Assembly (NCBI GenBank): GCA_022843945.1
Contig: JALHMR010000043.1
Location: 1 to 39,242 of the forward strand
Origin: Rhodospirillaceae bacterium
Lineage (GTDB): Bacteria; Pseudomonadota; Alphaproteobacteria; CACIAM-22H2
Direction: 5' to 3'
Length of the DNA: 39,242 bases
A model generated the notes under the pieces. That model was not told the DNA's origin. It ran no database searches and saw only the letters and a list, made by a program, of their open reading frames with translations. The position numbers were made by a program, and so were the translations under genes. Positions 19,385 to 28,549 of the stretch are shown in pieces; positions within the stretch are counted from its first letter, which is position 1; each line of letters begins with the position of its first letter.

Positions 19385-20154
19385 GCCTGCTCTCCCTGTT
19401 CGGCTTCGGCGGCACCATCGACCGCCTGCGGATTCAGAGCCGCCCGTCGCCCAATCACGATGCGCGCCCGCCCGACACGCCGATCGACACGCTGGTCCTG
19501 CACTACACCGGCATGCCGACCGGGGCCGCCGCGCTCACCCGGCTGTGCGACGCCTCGGCCAAGGTCAGCGCGCATTACCTCGTCGAGGAGAACGGCCGTG
19601 TCTTCCGCCTCGTCGCCGATGAACGGCGGGCCTGGCACGCCGGCATCGCCTACTGGCGCGGCCATCGCGACATCAACGCGCGCTCGATCGGCATCGAGAT
19701 CGTCAATCCCGGGCACGAACACGGCTACCGCAAGTTTCCCGTGACCCAAATGGCGGCGGTGCGCGACCTGTCGCGCGACCTGATGCGGCGCCATCCGATC
19801 CCGGCGCGCAACGTGGTCGCCCATTCCGACGTGGCGCCGGAGCGCAAGGAAGATCCGGGCGAGCTGTTCGACTGGGCCTATCTTGCCGGTAAGGGGGTGG
19901 GCCTCTGGCCGAAGCCCAATGCCACGACCCGCCTGCGCGAGTTCGCGGCCGGCGAGCGCGACCGCGCGATCGCCGATGCGCAGGCCAAGCTGGTGGCGTG
20001 GGGCTATGAAGTGCCGACGCACGGTCTGCTCGATCCCAAGACCGAGCGCGTGCTCGTGGCCTTCCAGCGGCACTACCGCCCGTCGCGCTTCGACGGCCGG
20101 CTCGATGCCGAGACCGTCGCTATCCTCGACGCGCTGCTGCTCGCCGCCGGTTGA
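19381..20154 (+). CDS. N-acetylmuramoyl-L-alanine amidase (Amidase_2 plus peptidoglycan-binding domain)
   Basis: The 257-residue protein has an AmpD-like amidase domain (about 33-165) with the zinc set His41 (LVLHYTG), His148 and Asp158 (VVAHSDVAPERKEDPG), catalytic Glu106 (IGIEIVN) and Lys156. A C-terminal peptidoglycan-binding domain follows (about 190-255: AQAKLVAWGYEVPTHGLLD, TERVLVAFQRHYRPS). It cuts the bond between MurNAc and L-Ala in peptidoglycan or muropeptides. No signal peptide is evident at the N-terminus (MSLLSLFGFGGTIDR), so a cytoplasmic recycling role is more likely than wall hydrolysis, although AmiD-like forms are exported. It overlaps the upstream exporter by 4 bases, and its stop codon lies inside the rnpB promoter. 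Confidence 0.93.
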   Translation: MSLLSLFGFGGTIDRLRIQSRPSPNHDARPPDTPIDTLVLHYTGMPTGAAALTRLCDASAKVSAHYLVEENGRVFRLVADERRAWHAGIAYWRGHRDINARSIGIEIVNPGHEHGYRKFPVTQMAAVRDLSRDLMRRHPIPARNVVAHSDVAPERKEDPGELFDWAYLAGKGVGLWPKPNATTRLREFAAGERDRAIADAQAKLVAWGYEVPTHGLLDPKTERVLVAFQRHYRPSRFDGRLDAETVAILDALLLAAG

Positions 20155-20179
20155 CGCCCCGGCGCGCGACGCTTAGGTA
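20151..20179 (+). promoter_or_regulatory. Promoter of rnpB overlapping the amidase stop codon
   Basis: TTGACG (20151-20156), a 17-base spacer and TAGGTA (20174-20179) form a sigma-70-type promoter. The expected start 6-7 bases later coincides with position 20186, where the P1 helix of RNase P RNA begins. The TGA inside TTGACG is the stop codon of the amidase. Confidence 0.75.
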
Positions 20180-20185
20180 ATCCCT

Positions 20186-20572
<387 letters not shown>

Positions 20573-20653
20573 ATTACTTTCAGCCTAATATTCAAGCTTT
20601 TTCAAGGCCGTAAGGACCCGATCGGGGCCGCGTGTCAAGAATTGGCCAAACCG

Positions 20654-20668
20654 GAACATAAAACGAAC
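20654..20668. promoter_or_regulatory. Putative LexA (SOS) box, GAAC-N7-GAAC
   Basis: GAACATAAAACGAAC is a perfect match to the direct-repeat SOS box of alphaproteobacteria (GAAC-N7-GAAC, equal to GTTC-N7-GTTC on the other strand). It is framed by ACCGG and CCGGT. It lies 260-274 bases before the mraZ start and about 110 bases before the proposed mraZ promoter. Only eight bases are specified, so chance occurrence is possible; position in the regulatory gap raises the likelihood. Confidence 0.5.
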
Positions 20669-20771
20669 ATACCGGTGCCCCAATCCGCGATGAAATTCTG
20701 CCCCTTGGGAATCAAGCTCTGGTGGGTTCTCCACCCGCTAATCCCATAAACCATAAGCGTTTTTCGGGAGC

Positions 20772-20779
20772 TTAACCAT
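20772..20779 (+). promoter_or_regulatory. CtrA-type half-site TTAACCAT
   Basis: TTAACCAT matches the 8-base CtrA motif reported for Caulobacter and overlaps the first base of the -35 element TTGACG. A GAATC (GANTC) site lies 59 bases upstream. CtrA and CcrM/GcrA control of division genes is known in alphaproteobacteria; here it is inferred from motif and position only. Confidence 0.4.
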
Positions 20780-20807
20780 TGACGCCCATTACTTCCCATG
20801 ATATCCC
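20779..20807 (+). promoter_or_regulatory. Putative promoter of mraZ and the dcw cluster
   Basis: TTGACG (20779-20784), 17-base spacer, then TATCCC (20802-20807). The -35 is identical to that of rnpB; the -10 matches the consensus only in its first half. Transcription would start near 20814, giving a leader of about 114 bases. The TGGGN repeats cover the spacer, -10 and start region. Confidence 0.45.
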
Positions 20808-20819
20808 ATATCGTCCCAT
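20784..20819 (-). promoter_or_regulatory. MraZ operator: four TGGGN repeats with 10-base period
   Basis: Four CCCAT words lie at 20785, 20795, 20805 and 20815, exactly 10 bases apart. On the minus strand this reads TGGGA-N5-TGGGA-N5-TGGGA-N5-TGGGC. The E. coli MraZ site is described as direct TGGGN repeats separated by 5 bases, so this is the same format with four units. The block covers the likely promoter, which fits autorepression of mraZ and downstream genes. Confidence 0.85.
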
Positions 20820-20927
20820 ATAGGCGCTTTTGCGGCCGCGTGGCGCTGAGGGACGCTGGGAAATGGATATTTCCTAGCCCAACCAAGGGGTTGGACCCGA
20901 AATTCACGCGCGGCTGGCGGGACGTCG

Positions 20928-21374
20928 ATGAAGGCTTTTGCCGGCAGCTTCACCTTCAAGGTGGACAAGAAAGGGCGGGTTTCCGTCCCGGCGGAGTTTC
21001 GCGTCGTCCTGGCCGCGCAGGCCGCCGGTTCGGACTTCACCGGCTTCCTGGCGTTCCCCTGGTTCGAATACCGGGCCGTGCGCGGCTGCGGCGTGGAGCT
21101 GATGGAGCGCATCGCCCAGAATCGCAGCCCGACCGCCGTCTTCGAGAACCAGCCGGTCGACAACGCACTCGTCTCGGTGGCCGACATGATGCAGCTGCCC
21201 TTCGATAGCGAGGGCCGCATCGTCCTGCCGCGCGATCTGGCGGAGCACGCCGGGATCACCGAGAGCGCGACCTTCGTCGGCCAGGTCAATTTCTTCGAGC
21301 TGTGGAACCCGGCCGCCTTCAAGCAGCACCAGGCGGCGCGACGGGCGCTCCGCTCACCGGCAACGGGGAGCTGA
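20928..21374 (+). CDS. mraZ: Transcriptional regulator MraZ
   Basis: The 148-residue protein carries two AbrB-like swapped-hairpin halves: [16 protein letters not shown] (10-25) and [19 protein letters not shown] (92-110). MraZ forms ring-shaped oligomers and binds TGGGN repeats in its own promoter, repressing the division and cell wall cluster. Such repeats are present 109-144 bases upstream. The ATG at 20928 is preceded by a GGCGGGAC segment as modest ribosome binding site. It is the first gene of the cluster and is followed 4 bases later by rsmH. Length and position are normal. Confidence 0.96.
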   Translation: MKAFAGSFTFKVDKKGRVSVPAEFRVVLAAQAAGSDFTGFLAFPWFEYRAVRGCGVELMERIAQNRSPTAVFENQPVDNALVSVADMMQLPFDSEGRIVLPRDLAEHAGITESATFVGQVNFFELWNPAAFKQHQAARRALRSPATGS

Positions 21375-21378
21375 CGCC

Positions 21379-22371
21379 ATGCCCGCGGCGGTCAATACTC
21401 CCCCCGCCGAGACTCCCGCCTCCGGCTCGCACGTCCCGGTCATGCTGGACGAGGTGCTGCGCGCGCTGCAGCCGCGCAATGGCGCCGTCTATGTCGACGG
21501 CACGTTCGGTCGCGGCGGCTACACCGCCGGCCTGCTCAACCTCGCCGCCTGCAAGGTCTACGCGATCGATCGCGATCCGCAAGCGATCGCGCAAGGGCGC
21601 ACGCTGCGCGAACGCTTCGCCGGGCGGCTGGAGCTGATCGAAGGCCGCTTCGGCGACATGGAAGCGCTGCTGGCCGAGCAGGGCGTCACGGCGGTCGACG
21701 GCATCGTCTTCGATCTCGGCGTGTCTTCGCCGCAGATCGACGAGGCGGCGCGCGGCTTTTCCTTCCGCGCCGACGGCCCGCTCGACATGCGCATGGGCCG
21801 CGACGGCACCACCGCCGCCGACCTGGTGAACCAGCTTCCCGAGCAGGAGCTCGCCGACGTCATCTGGCAGTACGGCGAGGAGCGCCACGCCCGGCGCATC
21901 GCCCGCGCCATCGTCGCGGCCCGCGCCACGGCACCCATCGCGCGGACCACGGAACTCGCCGGCATCGTGCGCCAGGTCGTGCGCAAGTCGGCCGACGGCA
22001 TCGACCCGGCGACCCGCACCTTCCAGGCGCTGCGCATCCGGGTCAACGACGAGCTCGGCGAGCTGCAGCGCGGCCTGGCTGCCGCTGAAAGGCTGCTCGC
22101 CCCGGGCGGCTGGCTCGCGGTCGTCTCCTTCCATTCGATGGAGGATCGGCAGGTCAAGAATTTCATGCGGACGCGCGCCGGCGAGAGCGACCGCGGCTCG
22201 CGCCATCGGCCGGAGGTGGCGCGCCACGCCCCCAGCTTCCGTCTCGCCACGCGCAAGGTGCTGCGCCCGTCCGACATCGAGACCCGCTTCAATCCCCGGG
22301 CCCGCTCCGCCCGGCTGCGCGCCGCGCAGCGCACGGACGCCCCCGCCTGGCCCGCCGAGGAAACAGCATGA
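21379..22371 (+). CDS. rsmH: 16S rRNA m4C1402 N4-methyltransferase
   Basis: The 330-residue enzyme (also MraW) methylates N4 of C1402 in 16S rRNA, next to the decoding centre. Family signs are [10 protein letters not shown] (18-27), the SAM-binding [15 protein letters not shown] (39-53), [20 protein letters not shown], and late [16 protein letters not shown] short N-terminal extension (about 17 residues rich in Pro, Ala and Thr) precedes the conserved core, so an alternative internal start is conceivable but none stands out. The stop overlaps the ftsL start by ATGA (22368-22371). Confidence 0.97.
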   Translation: MPAAVNTPPAETPASGSHVPVMLDEVLRALQPRNGAVYVDGTFGRGGYTAGLLNLAACKVYAIDRDPQAIAQGRTLRERFAGRLELIEGRFGDMEALLAEQGVTAVDGIVFDLGVSSPQIDEAARGFSFRADGPLDMRMGRDGTTAADLVNQLPEQELADVIWQYGEERHARRIARAIVAARATAPIARTTELAGIVRQVVRKSADGIDPATRTFQALRIRVNDELGELQRGLAAAERLLAPGGWLAVVSFHSMEDRQVKNFMRTRAGESDRGSRHRPEVARHAPSFRLATRKVLRPSDIETRFNPRARSARLRAAQRTDAPAWPAEETA

Positions 22372-22820
22372 TCCGCCTCGGCAACCTCTTCTGGGTCGCC
22401 CTCGCCGGCACGCTCGGCTACGGGCTCTACCATCTCAAGCACGAGGTGAAGGCGCTCGAGGACGAGCTCTTCCGCCTCAACCGCCAGATCCTCGCCGAGC
22501 AGCAGGCCATCCATGTCCTGCGCGCGGAGTGGAGCTACATCAACCAGCCTCAGCGCCTGCAGTCACTCGTCCAGCGTCATCTTGATCTACAGCCTACCAA
22601 GCCTGCACAGATCGGCACGCTCGCGACTCTCCCCGTGCGGCCTGCCGAAGCCCCGGCGCCGGTTGCTGCTGATTCCTCCCCAGCAGCACCGGCGCCGGCG
22701 GCGCCTTCGCTGAAATCCAAGACCACCAGCGTGACCGCGGCCCCGGCCGGGGCGGCCAAAACCGTGCAGCGCGCCCCCGTGCTTGCCGCGCATGAAACCC
22801 CCGCCGCGGGAGGGCGCTGA
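22368..22820 (+). CDS. ftsL: Cell division protein FtsL
   Basis: The 150-residue bitopic protein has a membrane helix at about 4-22 ([20 protein letters not shown]) and then a coiled coil (about 24-55, [32 protein letters not shown] in heptad-like form) with the family pattern [26 protein letters not shown]. It should join FtsB and FtsQ in the divisome and help activate FtsW-FtsI. About 70 residues of Ala/Pro-rich, low-complexity tail follow the conserved part, longer than in enterobacterial FtsL (about 120 residues). It overlaps rsmH by 4 bases and ftsI by 1 base (TGATG at 22818-22822). Confidence 0.92.
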   Translation: MIRLGNLFWVALAGTLGYGLYHLKHEVKALEDELFRLNRQILAEQQAIHVLRAEWSYINQPQRLQSLVQRHLDLQPTKPAQIGTLATLPVRPAEAPAPVAADSSPAAPAPAAPSLKSKTTSVTAAPAGAAKTVQRAPVLAAHETPAAGGR

Positions 22821-24520
22821 TGGCGACACGCCTTTCCGATGTCCTGCGCGGCCTGCCCGCCCGCCTGCGCCTCGAAGGCACGGCGAAGCAATCGGTCGAG
22901 ACCGCGCATCACCGCCTGATGGTCGCCGGCGTGCTCTTCGCCGTCGGCTTCGCCGTGGTCAGCCTGCGGCTGGTCGACGTGACCATGCTCAAGGAAGGCC
23001 ATGAGCCGCGTATCGCGCACCATAACCGCGCCACCGGGCTCGAGCGCGAGCGCGCCGATATCGTCGACCGCAACGGCGAATTGCTGGCGACCTCGCTCGG
23101 CACCGCCTCGCTCTACGCCAACCCCAAGCTGATCCTCGACGCCAACGACGCGGCAGCAAAACTCGCCAAGGTGCTGCCCGGCAGCGGCGAGCGCGAGCTC
23201 GCCAATCGCCTCGGCTCGGACAAGAGCTTCGTCTGGGTGAAGCGCAACCTCAGCCCTCGCCAGCAGTTCGCCGTGAACCGGCTGGGCATTCCCGGCCTGT
23301 TCTTCCAGCGCGACGAGCGGCGGGTCTACCCGCATGGCGCGCTCACCGCGCACATCCTCGGCTTCACCGACATCGACAATCGCGGTCTCGCCGGCATCGA
23401 ACAGTCCTTCGACGAGAAGCTGCGCCAGAGCGACACGCCGCTGCAGCTCTCCATCGACATTCGCCTGCAGCACGTGGTGCGCCAGGAGCTGGCGGCGGCG
23501 GTCGAGGAGTTCCGCGCCATCGGCGGCGCGGCCCTGGTGCTCGACGCGCCGACCGGCGAAGTGCTCGCCCTGGTCTCACTGCCCGATTTCGACCCCAACG
23601 CGCCGGGCGCCACCGACAGCGAGGCGCGCTTCAACCGCATCACGCTGGGCACCTACGAGCCGGGCTCCACCTTCAAGATCTTCAACGCCGCGGCGGCCCT
23701 CGACTACGGCGTGACCACGATGCGCGACGGCTACGACGCCTCCAAGCCGATCCAGATCTCGCGCTTCACCATCTCCGACTACAAGGGCCAGAAGCGCTGG
23801 CTGTCGCTGCCCGAGATCATGATGCACTCGTCGAACATCGGCTCGGCGCGCATGGGCATCGATCTCGGCCGCGACCGCCAGCGCCAGTTCCTCTCGCGCC
23901 TCGGCATGCTCAAGCCGGCGACCTTCGAGCTGCCCGAGGTTGCCGCCCCGCTGGCCCCCAATCCCTGGCGCGACATCAACGTCATGACCATTGCCTTCGG
24001 CCACGGCATTTCCGTCACGCCCCTGCAAGTCGCGGTCGGCGTCTCGGCGGTGGTCAATGGCGGCATCCTGCGTCCGGCCACGCTTATGCGCCGGCCCGAG
24101 GGCCAGGTGCCCCCCGGCGAGCGCGTCATGACGACGCGCACCTCCGAACAGGTCCGGGCGCTGATGCGCCTGGTGGTCGAGCGCGGTACCGCGAAAAGCG
24201 CCAACGTTCCCGGCTACGTGGTCGGCGGCAAGACCGGTACGGCCGAAAAGATCGTCAAGGGCCGCTATCACCGCGACATGCGGATTTCTTCCTTCGCTGG
24301 TGCGTTCCCCATGCAGGCACCGCGCTTCGTGATCTACGCCATGCTCGACGAACCCAAAGGCAACAAGGCGACCCACGGCTATGCAACCGCCGGCTGGGTC
24401 GTCGCCCCCCTCGTCGGACGCCTGGTGAGCCAGATCGCCGCTCTCTACGGGCTGCCGCCCGTCGACGAGAGCGGCCCGGAACTACGCGATCAATTGCTGA
24501 TCAACGTGGCTGTCCGCTGA
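22820..24520 (+). CDS. ftsI: Peptidoglycan transpeptidase FtsI (PBP3)
   Basis: The 566-residue class B penicillin-binding protein has an N-terminal membrane anchor (about 33-50), a pedestal region starting RADIVDRNGELLATSL, and a transpeptidase domain with all three active-site motifs: Ser283-x-x-Lys286 in PGSTFKIFN, SSN at 337-339 in MMHSSNIG, and Lys471-Thr-Gly in GGKTGTAEK. It cross-links septal peptidoglycan together with the glycosyltransferase FtsW encoded downstream. Its start overlaps the stop of ftsL by one base. Length is typical for alphaproteobacteria. Confidence 0.97.
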   Translation: MATRLSDVLRGLPARLRLEGTAKQSVETAHHRLMVAGVLFAVGFAVVSLRLVDVTMLKEGHEPRIAHHNRATGLERERADIVDRNGELLATSLGTASLYANPKLILDANDAAAKLAKVLPGSGERELANRLGSDKSFVWVKRNLSPRQQFAVNRLGIPGLFFQRDERRVYPHGALTAHILGFTDIDNRGLAGIEQSFDEKLRQSDTPLQLSIDIRLQHVVRQELAAAVEEFRAIGGAALVLDAPTGEVLALVSLPDFDPNAPGATDSEARFNRITLGTYEPGSTFKIFNAAAALDYGVTTMRDGYDASKPIQISRFTISDYKGQKRWLSLPEIMMHSSNIGSARMGIDLGRDRQRQFLSRLGMLKPATFELPEVAAPLAPNPWRDINVMTIAFGHGISVTPLQVAVGVSAVVNGGILRPATLMRRPEGQVPPGERVMTTRTSEQVRALMRLVVERGTAKSANVPGYVVGGKTGTAEKIVKGRYHRDMRISSFAGAFPMQAPRFVIYAMLDEPKGNKATHGYATAGWVVAPLVGRLVSQIAALYGLPPVDESGPELRDQLLINVAVR

Positions 24521-24549
24521 TCAGGAGGGGCGGAACGAGTTTTGAGGAC

Positions 24550-26001
24550 GTGCGCTTGAGTCGACTATCAGAGCTAGCACCCGCGTCGGCCACGCCGGAT
24601 CCCGAGATTCTCGGGATCACGGCGGATTCGCGCGCCGTGCGGCCGGGCTGGCTGTTCGCCGCCCTGCCCGGCGCCAAGGCCGATGGCCGGACCTTCGTCA
24701 GCGACGCGCTGAGCCGCGGCGCTGCCGCCGTGCTGGCCGAGCCCGGCCTAGACCTGCCGGCCAGCGTCGTGCCCGTCGCCTCGCGCAACCCGCGCCGGGA
24801 CCTCGCCCTCATGGCGGCGAAGTTCCACAGCGCCCAGCCGAAACACGTGGCGGCCGTCACCGGCACCAACGGCAAGACCTCGGTCGCCTCCTTCGTCCGC
24901 CAGATCTGGACCCGGCTTGGCCTGCAGGCCGCCAGCCTGGGCACGCTCGGCCTGGTGGCGCCGCATCGCGAACGCGCGGGCGCCCTGACCACGCCCGATC
25001 CGGTGGCCCTGCATGCCGATCTCGCGGAACTGGCGGGAGAAGGCATCGATCACCTGGCCATCGAGGCGTCGAGCCACGGCCTGTCGCAGCATCGCCTGGA
25101 CGGCGTACGCGTGACCGCCGCGGCCTTCACCAACCTGACCCGCGATCATCTCGACTATCACGGCACGATGGCGGCCTATTTCGCCGCCAAGAAGCGCCTG
25201 TTCGCCGATGTCATGGCGCCGGGCGGTACCGCCGTGCTCAACGCCGATACGCCCGAGTTCGCCGAGCTCGAGCGCCTGTCGCGCGCCGCCGGCCACCGGG
25301 TCCTCGCCTATGGCCGCTTCGGCGGCGAGATCGCCATCGAGACCCTGGCGCGCGAGCCGCACGGCCAGCGCCTGGAGATCAAGGTGCTGGGGCGGCCGGC
25401 CGCGGTCGAACTGCCGCTGGTCGGCGAGTTCCAGGCGATGAACGCGCTGGCCGCGCTTGGCCTGGTCATCGGCACCGGCGGCAATGCCGACCGCGCGGTC
25501 GCCGCCTTGGCCCAGCTCGACGGCGTCCCCGGCCGCCTGCAGCGCGCCGCCCTGCGCAAGAACGGCGCCGCCGTCTATGTCGATTACGCGCACACACCCG
25601 ATGCACTGGAGACGATCCTTACGGCCTTGCGGCCCCACGCCGCCAGGCGCCTGGTCGTGGTCTTCGGCTGCGGCGGCGACCGCGACGCCGGCAAGCGCCC
25701 GCAGATGGGCGCCATCGCCACGCGGCTGGCCGACACGGTGTACGTCACCGACGACAATCCGCGCACCGAGGACGCGGCGCTGATCCGCCGCGCCATCATG
25801 GCCGCCAGCCCCGGCGCCACCGAGATCGGCGATCGCCGCCAGGCCATCTTCACCGCCGCCGCCGGCCTCGAAACCGGCGACCTGCTGGTCCTCGCCGGCA
25901 AGGGCCACGAGCGCGGCCAGATCGTCGGCGCCAAGACCCTGCCTTTCGACGACGTGGCCGTCGCCCGCGAAGCGGTTCAAGCCGCTGAGGAGGGCGCATG
26001 A
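24550..26001 (+). CDS. murE: UDP-MurNAc-L-Ala-D-Glu: meso-diaminopimelate ligase
   Basis: The 483-residue cytoplasmic Mur ligase adds the third residue of the stem peptide. ATP-binding loop VTGTNGKTS is at 103-111. The substrate-selecting motif is DDNPR at 401-405, the form that specifies meso-diaminopimelate, so the wall is of the Gram-negative type. The domain order is normal (UDP-binding, central ATPase, C-terminal Rossmann-like). Start is GTG at 24550, with GAGGA-like bases just before it; a TTG two codons later is an alternative. The 29-base gap after ftsI is the widest before mraY. The stop overlaps murF by ATGA. Confidence 0.97.
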   Translation: MRLSRLSELAPASATPDPEILGITADSRAVRPGWLFAALPGAKADGRTFVSDALSRGAAAVLAEPGLDLPASVVPVASRNPRRDLALMAAKFHSAQPKHVAAVTGTNGKTSVASFVRQIWTRLGLQAASLGTLGLVAPHRERAGALTTPDPVALHADLAELAGEGIDHLAIEASSHGLSQHRLDGVRVTAAAFTNLTRDHLDYHGTMAAYFAAKKRLFADVMAPGGTAVLNADTPEFAELERLSRAAGHRVLAYGRFGGEIAIETLAREPHGQRLEIKVLGRPAAVELPLVGEFQAMNALAALGLVIGTGGNADRAVAALAQLDGVPGRLQRAALRKNGAAVYVDYAHTPDALETILTALRPHAARRLVVVFGCGGDRDAGKRPQMGAIATRLADTVYVTDDNPRTEDAALIRRAIMAASPGATEIGDRRQAIFTAAAGLETGDLLVLAGKGHERGQIVGAKTLPFDDVAVAREAVQAAEEGA

Positions 26002-27443
26002 GCGCGCGCTGGACCTCGACCGATGCCGCGGCCGCGACCGGTGGCCGCGCCACAGCACCGTTCACCACGACCGGTGTCTCGATCGACAGCCGCACGCTCA
26101 ATCCCGGTGAGCTGTTCGTGGCGCTGAAGGGTCCGAACCACGACGGCCACGATCATGTGGCGCCCGCCTTCGCCCGCGGCGCGGCGGCGGCGCTGGTCGA
26201 CCACGAGCCGCCAAGCCTGCCGCCGGGCGCTCCGCTGCTGATCGTCGGCGACACGTTGAAGGCGCTCGAAGGTCTCGGCCGCGCGGCGCGGGCCCGCGCC
26301 AAGGCGCGCATCGCCGCGGTCACCGGCAGCGTGGGCAAGACCTCGACCAAGGAAGCGCTGCGCCTGGCGCTCGATGCCGCCAGCGGCACGATCACGCATG
26401 CCAGCGCCGCGAGCTTCAACAACCATATCGGCGTGCCGCTGACCCTGGCGCGCCTGCCCGAGGACGCCGCCTACGCGGTGTTCGAAATCGGCATGAACCA
26501 CGCCGGCGAGATCGTGCCGCTCACCCGGATGGTGCGTCCGCAGGTGGCGCTGATCACCACGGTCGAGGGCGTACACACCGAGAACTTCCCCGACGGCATC
26601 GCCGGCGTCGCCGCCGCCAAGGCCGAGATCTTCGACGGTTTCGAGAGCGGCGCGGTCGCCGTGCTCAACCGCGACAACGCCTTCTTCGATTTCCTGGCCG
26701 AGCGCGCCCGGGCCCGCGGCGCCCGCGTCGTCGGCTTCGGCGCCGATGCCAGGGCCGAGTTCCGCCTCATTGACTGTGCGCCGGAGGCAAGCGGGTCGGT
26801 GGTCAGCGCCGAGATCCACGGCCGTCGCCTCGACTACACGGTCGGTGCCGCCGGCCGGCACTGGGCGCTCAACACCCTCGCCGTGCTGGCGACCGTGGAA
26901 GCGCTGGGCGCCGACCTCGGGCGCGCGGCTTCCGCCTTCGCCCGGCTCAGCGCCGGCAAGGGCCGCGGCCAGCGCCATCGCATCGCCCTGGGTGGCGGCC
27001 ATATCGAGCTGATCGACGACAGCTACAACGCCAGCCCGGTCTCGATGCGCGCCTCCTTCGAAGTGCTGCGCGCCGCCGTGCCCGGCCAGGGCGGGCGGCG
27101 CATCGCCGTGCTCGGCGACATGCTGGAGCTCGGTCCCCAGGCCGCGGCGCTACATGCGGGCCTGGCCGAGCCGCTGACCGCCGCCGATGTCGACCTGGTC
27201 TTTACCTGCGGCCCGCACATGAAGCGCTTGCACGAGGCGCTGCCCGACGCGCGCCGCGGCGCTCACACCGCCAACTCGGAGGCGCTGCTGCCGCTGGTGC
27301 GCGCGGCCTTGCGCGCTGGCGACGTCGTCGTGGTCAAGGGCTCGCTCGGCTCGCGCATGGGCCCGATCGTCACCGCCCTGCTGGCCGGGCCCGCCAACGG
27401 CAATGGTTCCGCTCCCCCCAACAGCCGCGCCGCGAACGGCTGA
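25998..27443 (+). CDS. murF: UDP-MurNAc-tripeptide: D-Ala-D-Ala ligase
   Basis: The 481-residue cytoplasmic Mur ligase adds the D-Ala-D-Ala dipeptide made by Ddl (encoded downstream), completing the pentapeptide. Visible are the N-terminal [18 protein letters not shown], the ATP loop VTGSVGKTS at 108-116, the [11 protein letters not shown] segment, and [13 protein letters not shown] near residue 340, all diagnostic of MurF. A low-complexity Gly/Asn/Pro tail ends the protein. It overlaps murE by 4 bases and is followed after 13 bases by mraY. Confidence 0.97.
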   Translation: MSARWTSTDAAAATGGRATAPFTTTGVSIDSRTLNPGELFVALKGPNHDGHDHVAPAFARGAAAALVDHEPPSLPPGAPLLIVGDTLKALEGLGRAARARAKARIAAVTGSVGKTSTKEALRLALDAASGTITHASAASFNNHIGVPLTLARLPEDAAYAVFEIGMNHAGEIVPLTRMVRPQVALITTVEGVHTENFPDGIAGVAAAKAEIFDGFESGAVAVLNRDNAFFDFLAERARARGARVVGFGADARAEFRLIDCAPEASGSVVSAEIHGRRLDYTVGAAGRHWALNTLAVLATVEALGADLGRAASAFARLSAGKGRGQRHRIALGGGHIELIDDSYNASPVSMRASFEVLRAAVPGQGGRRIAVLGDMLELGPQAAALHAGLAEPLTAADVDLVFTCGPHMKRLHEALPDARRGAHTANSEALLPLVRAALRAGDVVVVKGSLGSRMGPIVTALLAGPANGNGSAPPNSRAANG

Positions 27444-27456
27444 GAGGACGCAAAAG

Positions 27457-28545
27457 ATGCTGCCCAATCTCCTTGTCCCGCTGTCCGAATACTTCACGCC
27501 CTTCAACCTGGTCCGCTACCTCACCTTCCGGACCGGGGCGGCGGTGCTGACGGCGCTGGTCATCTGCTTCGTGCTCGGCCAGCCGATCATCGACTGGCTG
27601 CGTCGCATGCAGCGCGAGGGCCAGCCGATCCGCACCGACGGGCCGGAGAGCCACCTGATCACCAAGAAAGGCACGCCGACCATGGGCGGCGTGCTGATCC
27701 TGCTCGCCCTGTCGGTTTCCACCCTCCTCTGGGCCGACCTGCGCAACGGCTACGTCTGGGCCGTGCTGATGGTGACGCTGGGCTTCGGCTTGGTCGGCTT
27801 CATCGACGACTATCTCAAGGTCAGCAAGCGTAACCACCGGGGCCTGCCCGGCAAGACCAAGCTCTTCGTCCAGGCCTGCTTCTCCTTCGCCGCCGTCGCC
27901 TGGATCGTCTGGCTGACGCGCGAGCCGCTCTCGACGCAGCTTGCCGTGCCCTTCTTCAAGTCGCTGCTCATCGACCTCGGCCTGTTCTTCTTCCCCTTCG
28001 CCATGTTCGTGATGATCGGCGCCTCCAACGCCGTCAACCTCACCGACGGGCTCGACGGGCTCGCCATCGTGCCGGTGATGATCGCCGCCGCCTGCTTCGC
28101 GGTCTTCTCCTACTTCACCGGCCACGCGGTGTTCTCCAACTACCTGCTGATCAACCACGTGCCCGGCACGGGCGAGCTCGCCGTGCTCTGCGGCGCGCTG
28201 GTCGGCGCCGCGCTCGGCTTCCTCTGGTTCAACGCCCCGCCCGCCTCGGTGTTCATGGGCGACACCGGCTCGCTGTCGATGGGCGGCGCGCTGGGCGCCA
28301 TCAGCGTCGTCACCAAGCACGAATTCGTGCTCGCCATCGTCGGCGGGCTGTTCGTGCTCGAGACGGTCTCGGTGATCGTCCAGGTCGCCTCCTTCAAGCT
28401 CACCGGCAAGCGCGTCTTCATGATGGCGCCGCTCCACCACCACTTCGAGAAGAAGGGCTGGAAGGAGCCGACCATCGTCATCCGCTTCTGGATCATCGCC
28501 ATGATCCTTGCCCTCGCCGGCCTCTCGACCCTGAAGCTGCGGTGA
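27457..28545 (+). CDS. mraY: Phospho-MurNAc-pentapeptide translocase (lipid I synthase)
   Basis: The 362-residue inner-membrane enzyme transfers phospho-MurNAc-pentapeptide to undecaprenyl phosphate. About ten membrane helices are present, with the conserved loops [16 protein letters not shown] (Asp-Asp), [18 protein letters not shown] and the histidine-rich [14 protein letters not shown]. The start at 27457 follows GAGAGGACGCAAAAG and gives the standard N-terminus [17 protein letters not shown]; the longer frame from 27403 lies inside murF. murD follows 4 bases after the stop. Confidence 0.97.
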   Translation: MLPNLLVPLSEYFTPFNLVRYLTFRTGAAVLTALVICFVLGQPIIDWLRRMQREGQPIRTDGPESHLITKKGTPTMGGVLILLALSVSTLLWADLRNGYVWAVLMVTLGFGLVGFIDDYLKVSKRNHRGLPGKTKLFVQACFSFAAVAWIVWLTREPLSTQLAVPFFKSLLIDLGLFFFPFAMFVMIGASNAVNLTDGLDGLAIVPVMIAAACFAVFSYFTGHAVFSNYLLINHVPGTGELAVLCGALVGAALGFLWFNAPPASVFMGDTGSLSMGGALGAISVVTKHEFVLAIVGGLFVLETVSVIVQVASFKLTGKRVFMMAPLHHHFEKKGWKEPTIVIRFWIIAMILALAGLSTLKLR

Positions 28546-28549
28546 ACAC

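Larger units (their letters stand above)
20573..20927 (+). other. 355-base regulatory gap between rnpB and mraZ
   Basis: No gene is supported here; the base composition is more AT-rich than the surroundings. Noted contents, left to right: a CCCGATCGGG palindrome near 20617-20626, the GAAC-N7-GAAC site, GAATC at 20709-20713 (a CcrM-type GANTC methylation site), a small hairpin GGTGG-GTTCT-CCACC at 20721-20735, the TTAACCAT half-site, the TTGACG promoter and the TGGGN repeats. A 90-residue minus-strand frame across it (20635-20907) lacks coding character. Confidence 0.7.

Noticed and set aside
20635-20907. 90-codon minus-strand frame across the mraZ promoter region
   Set aside because: No family signs, and it covers regulatory repeats; the composition is that of intergenic DNA.
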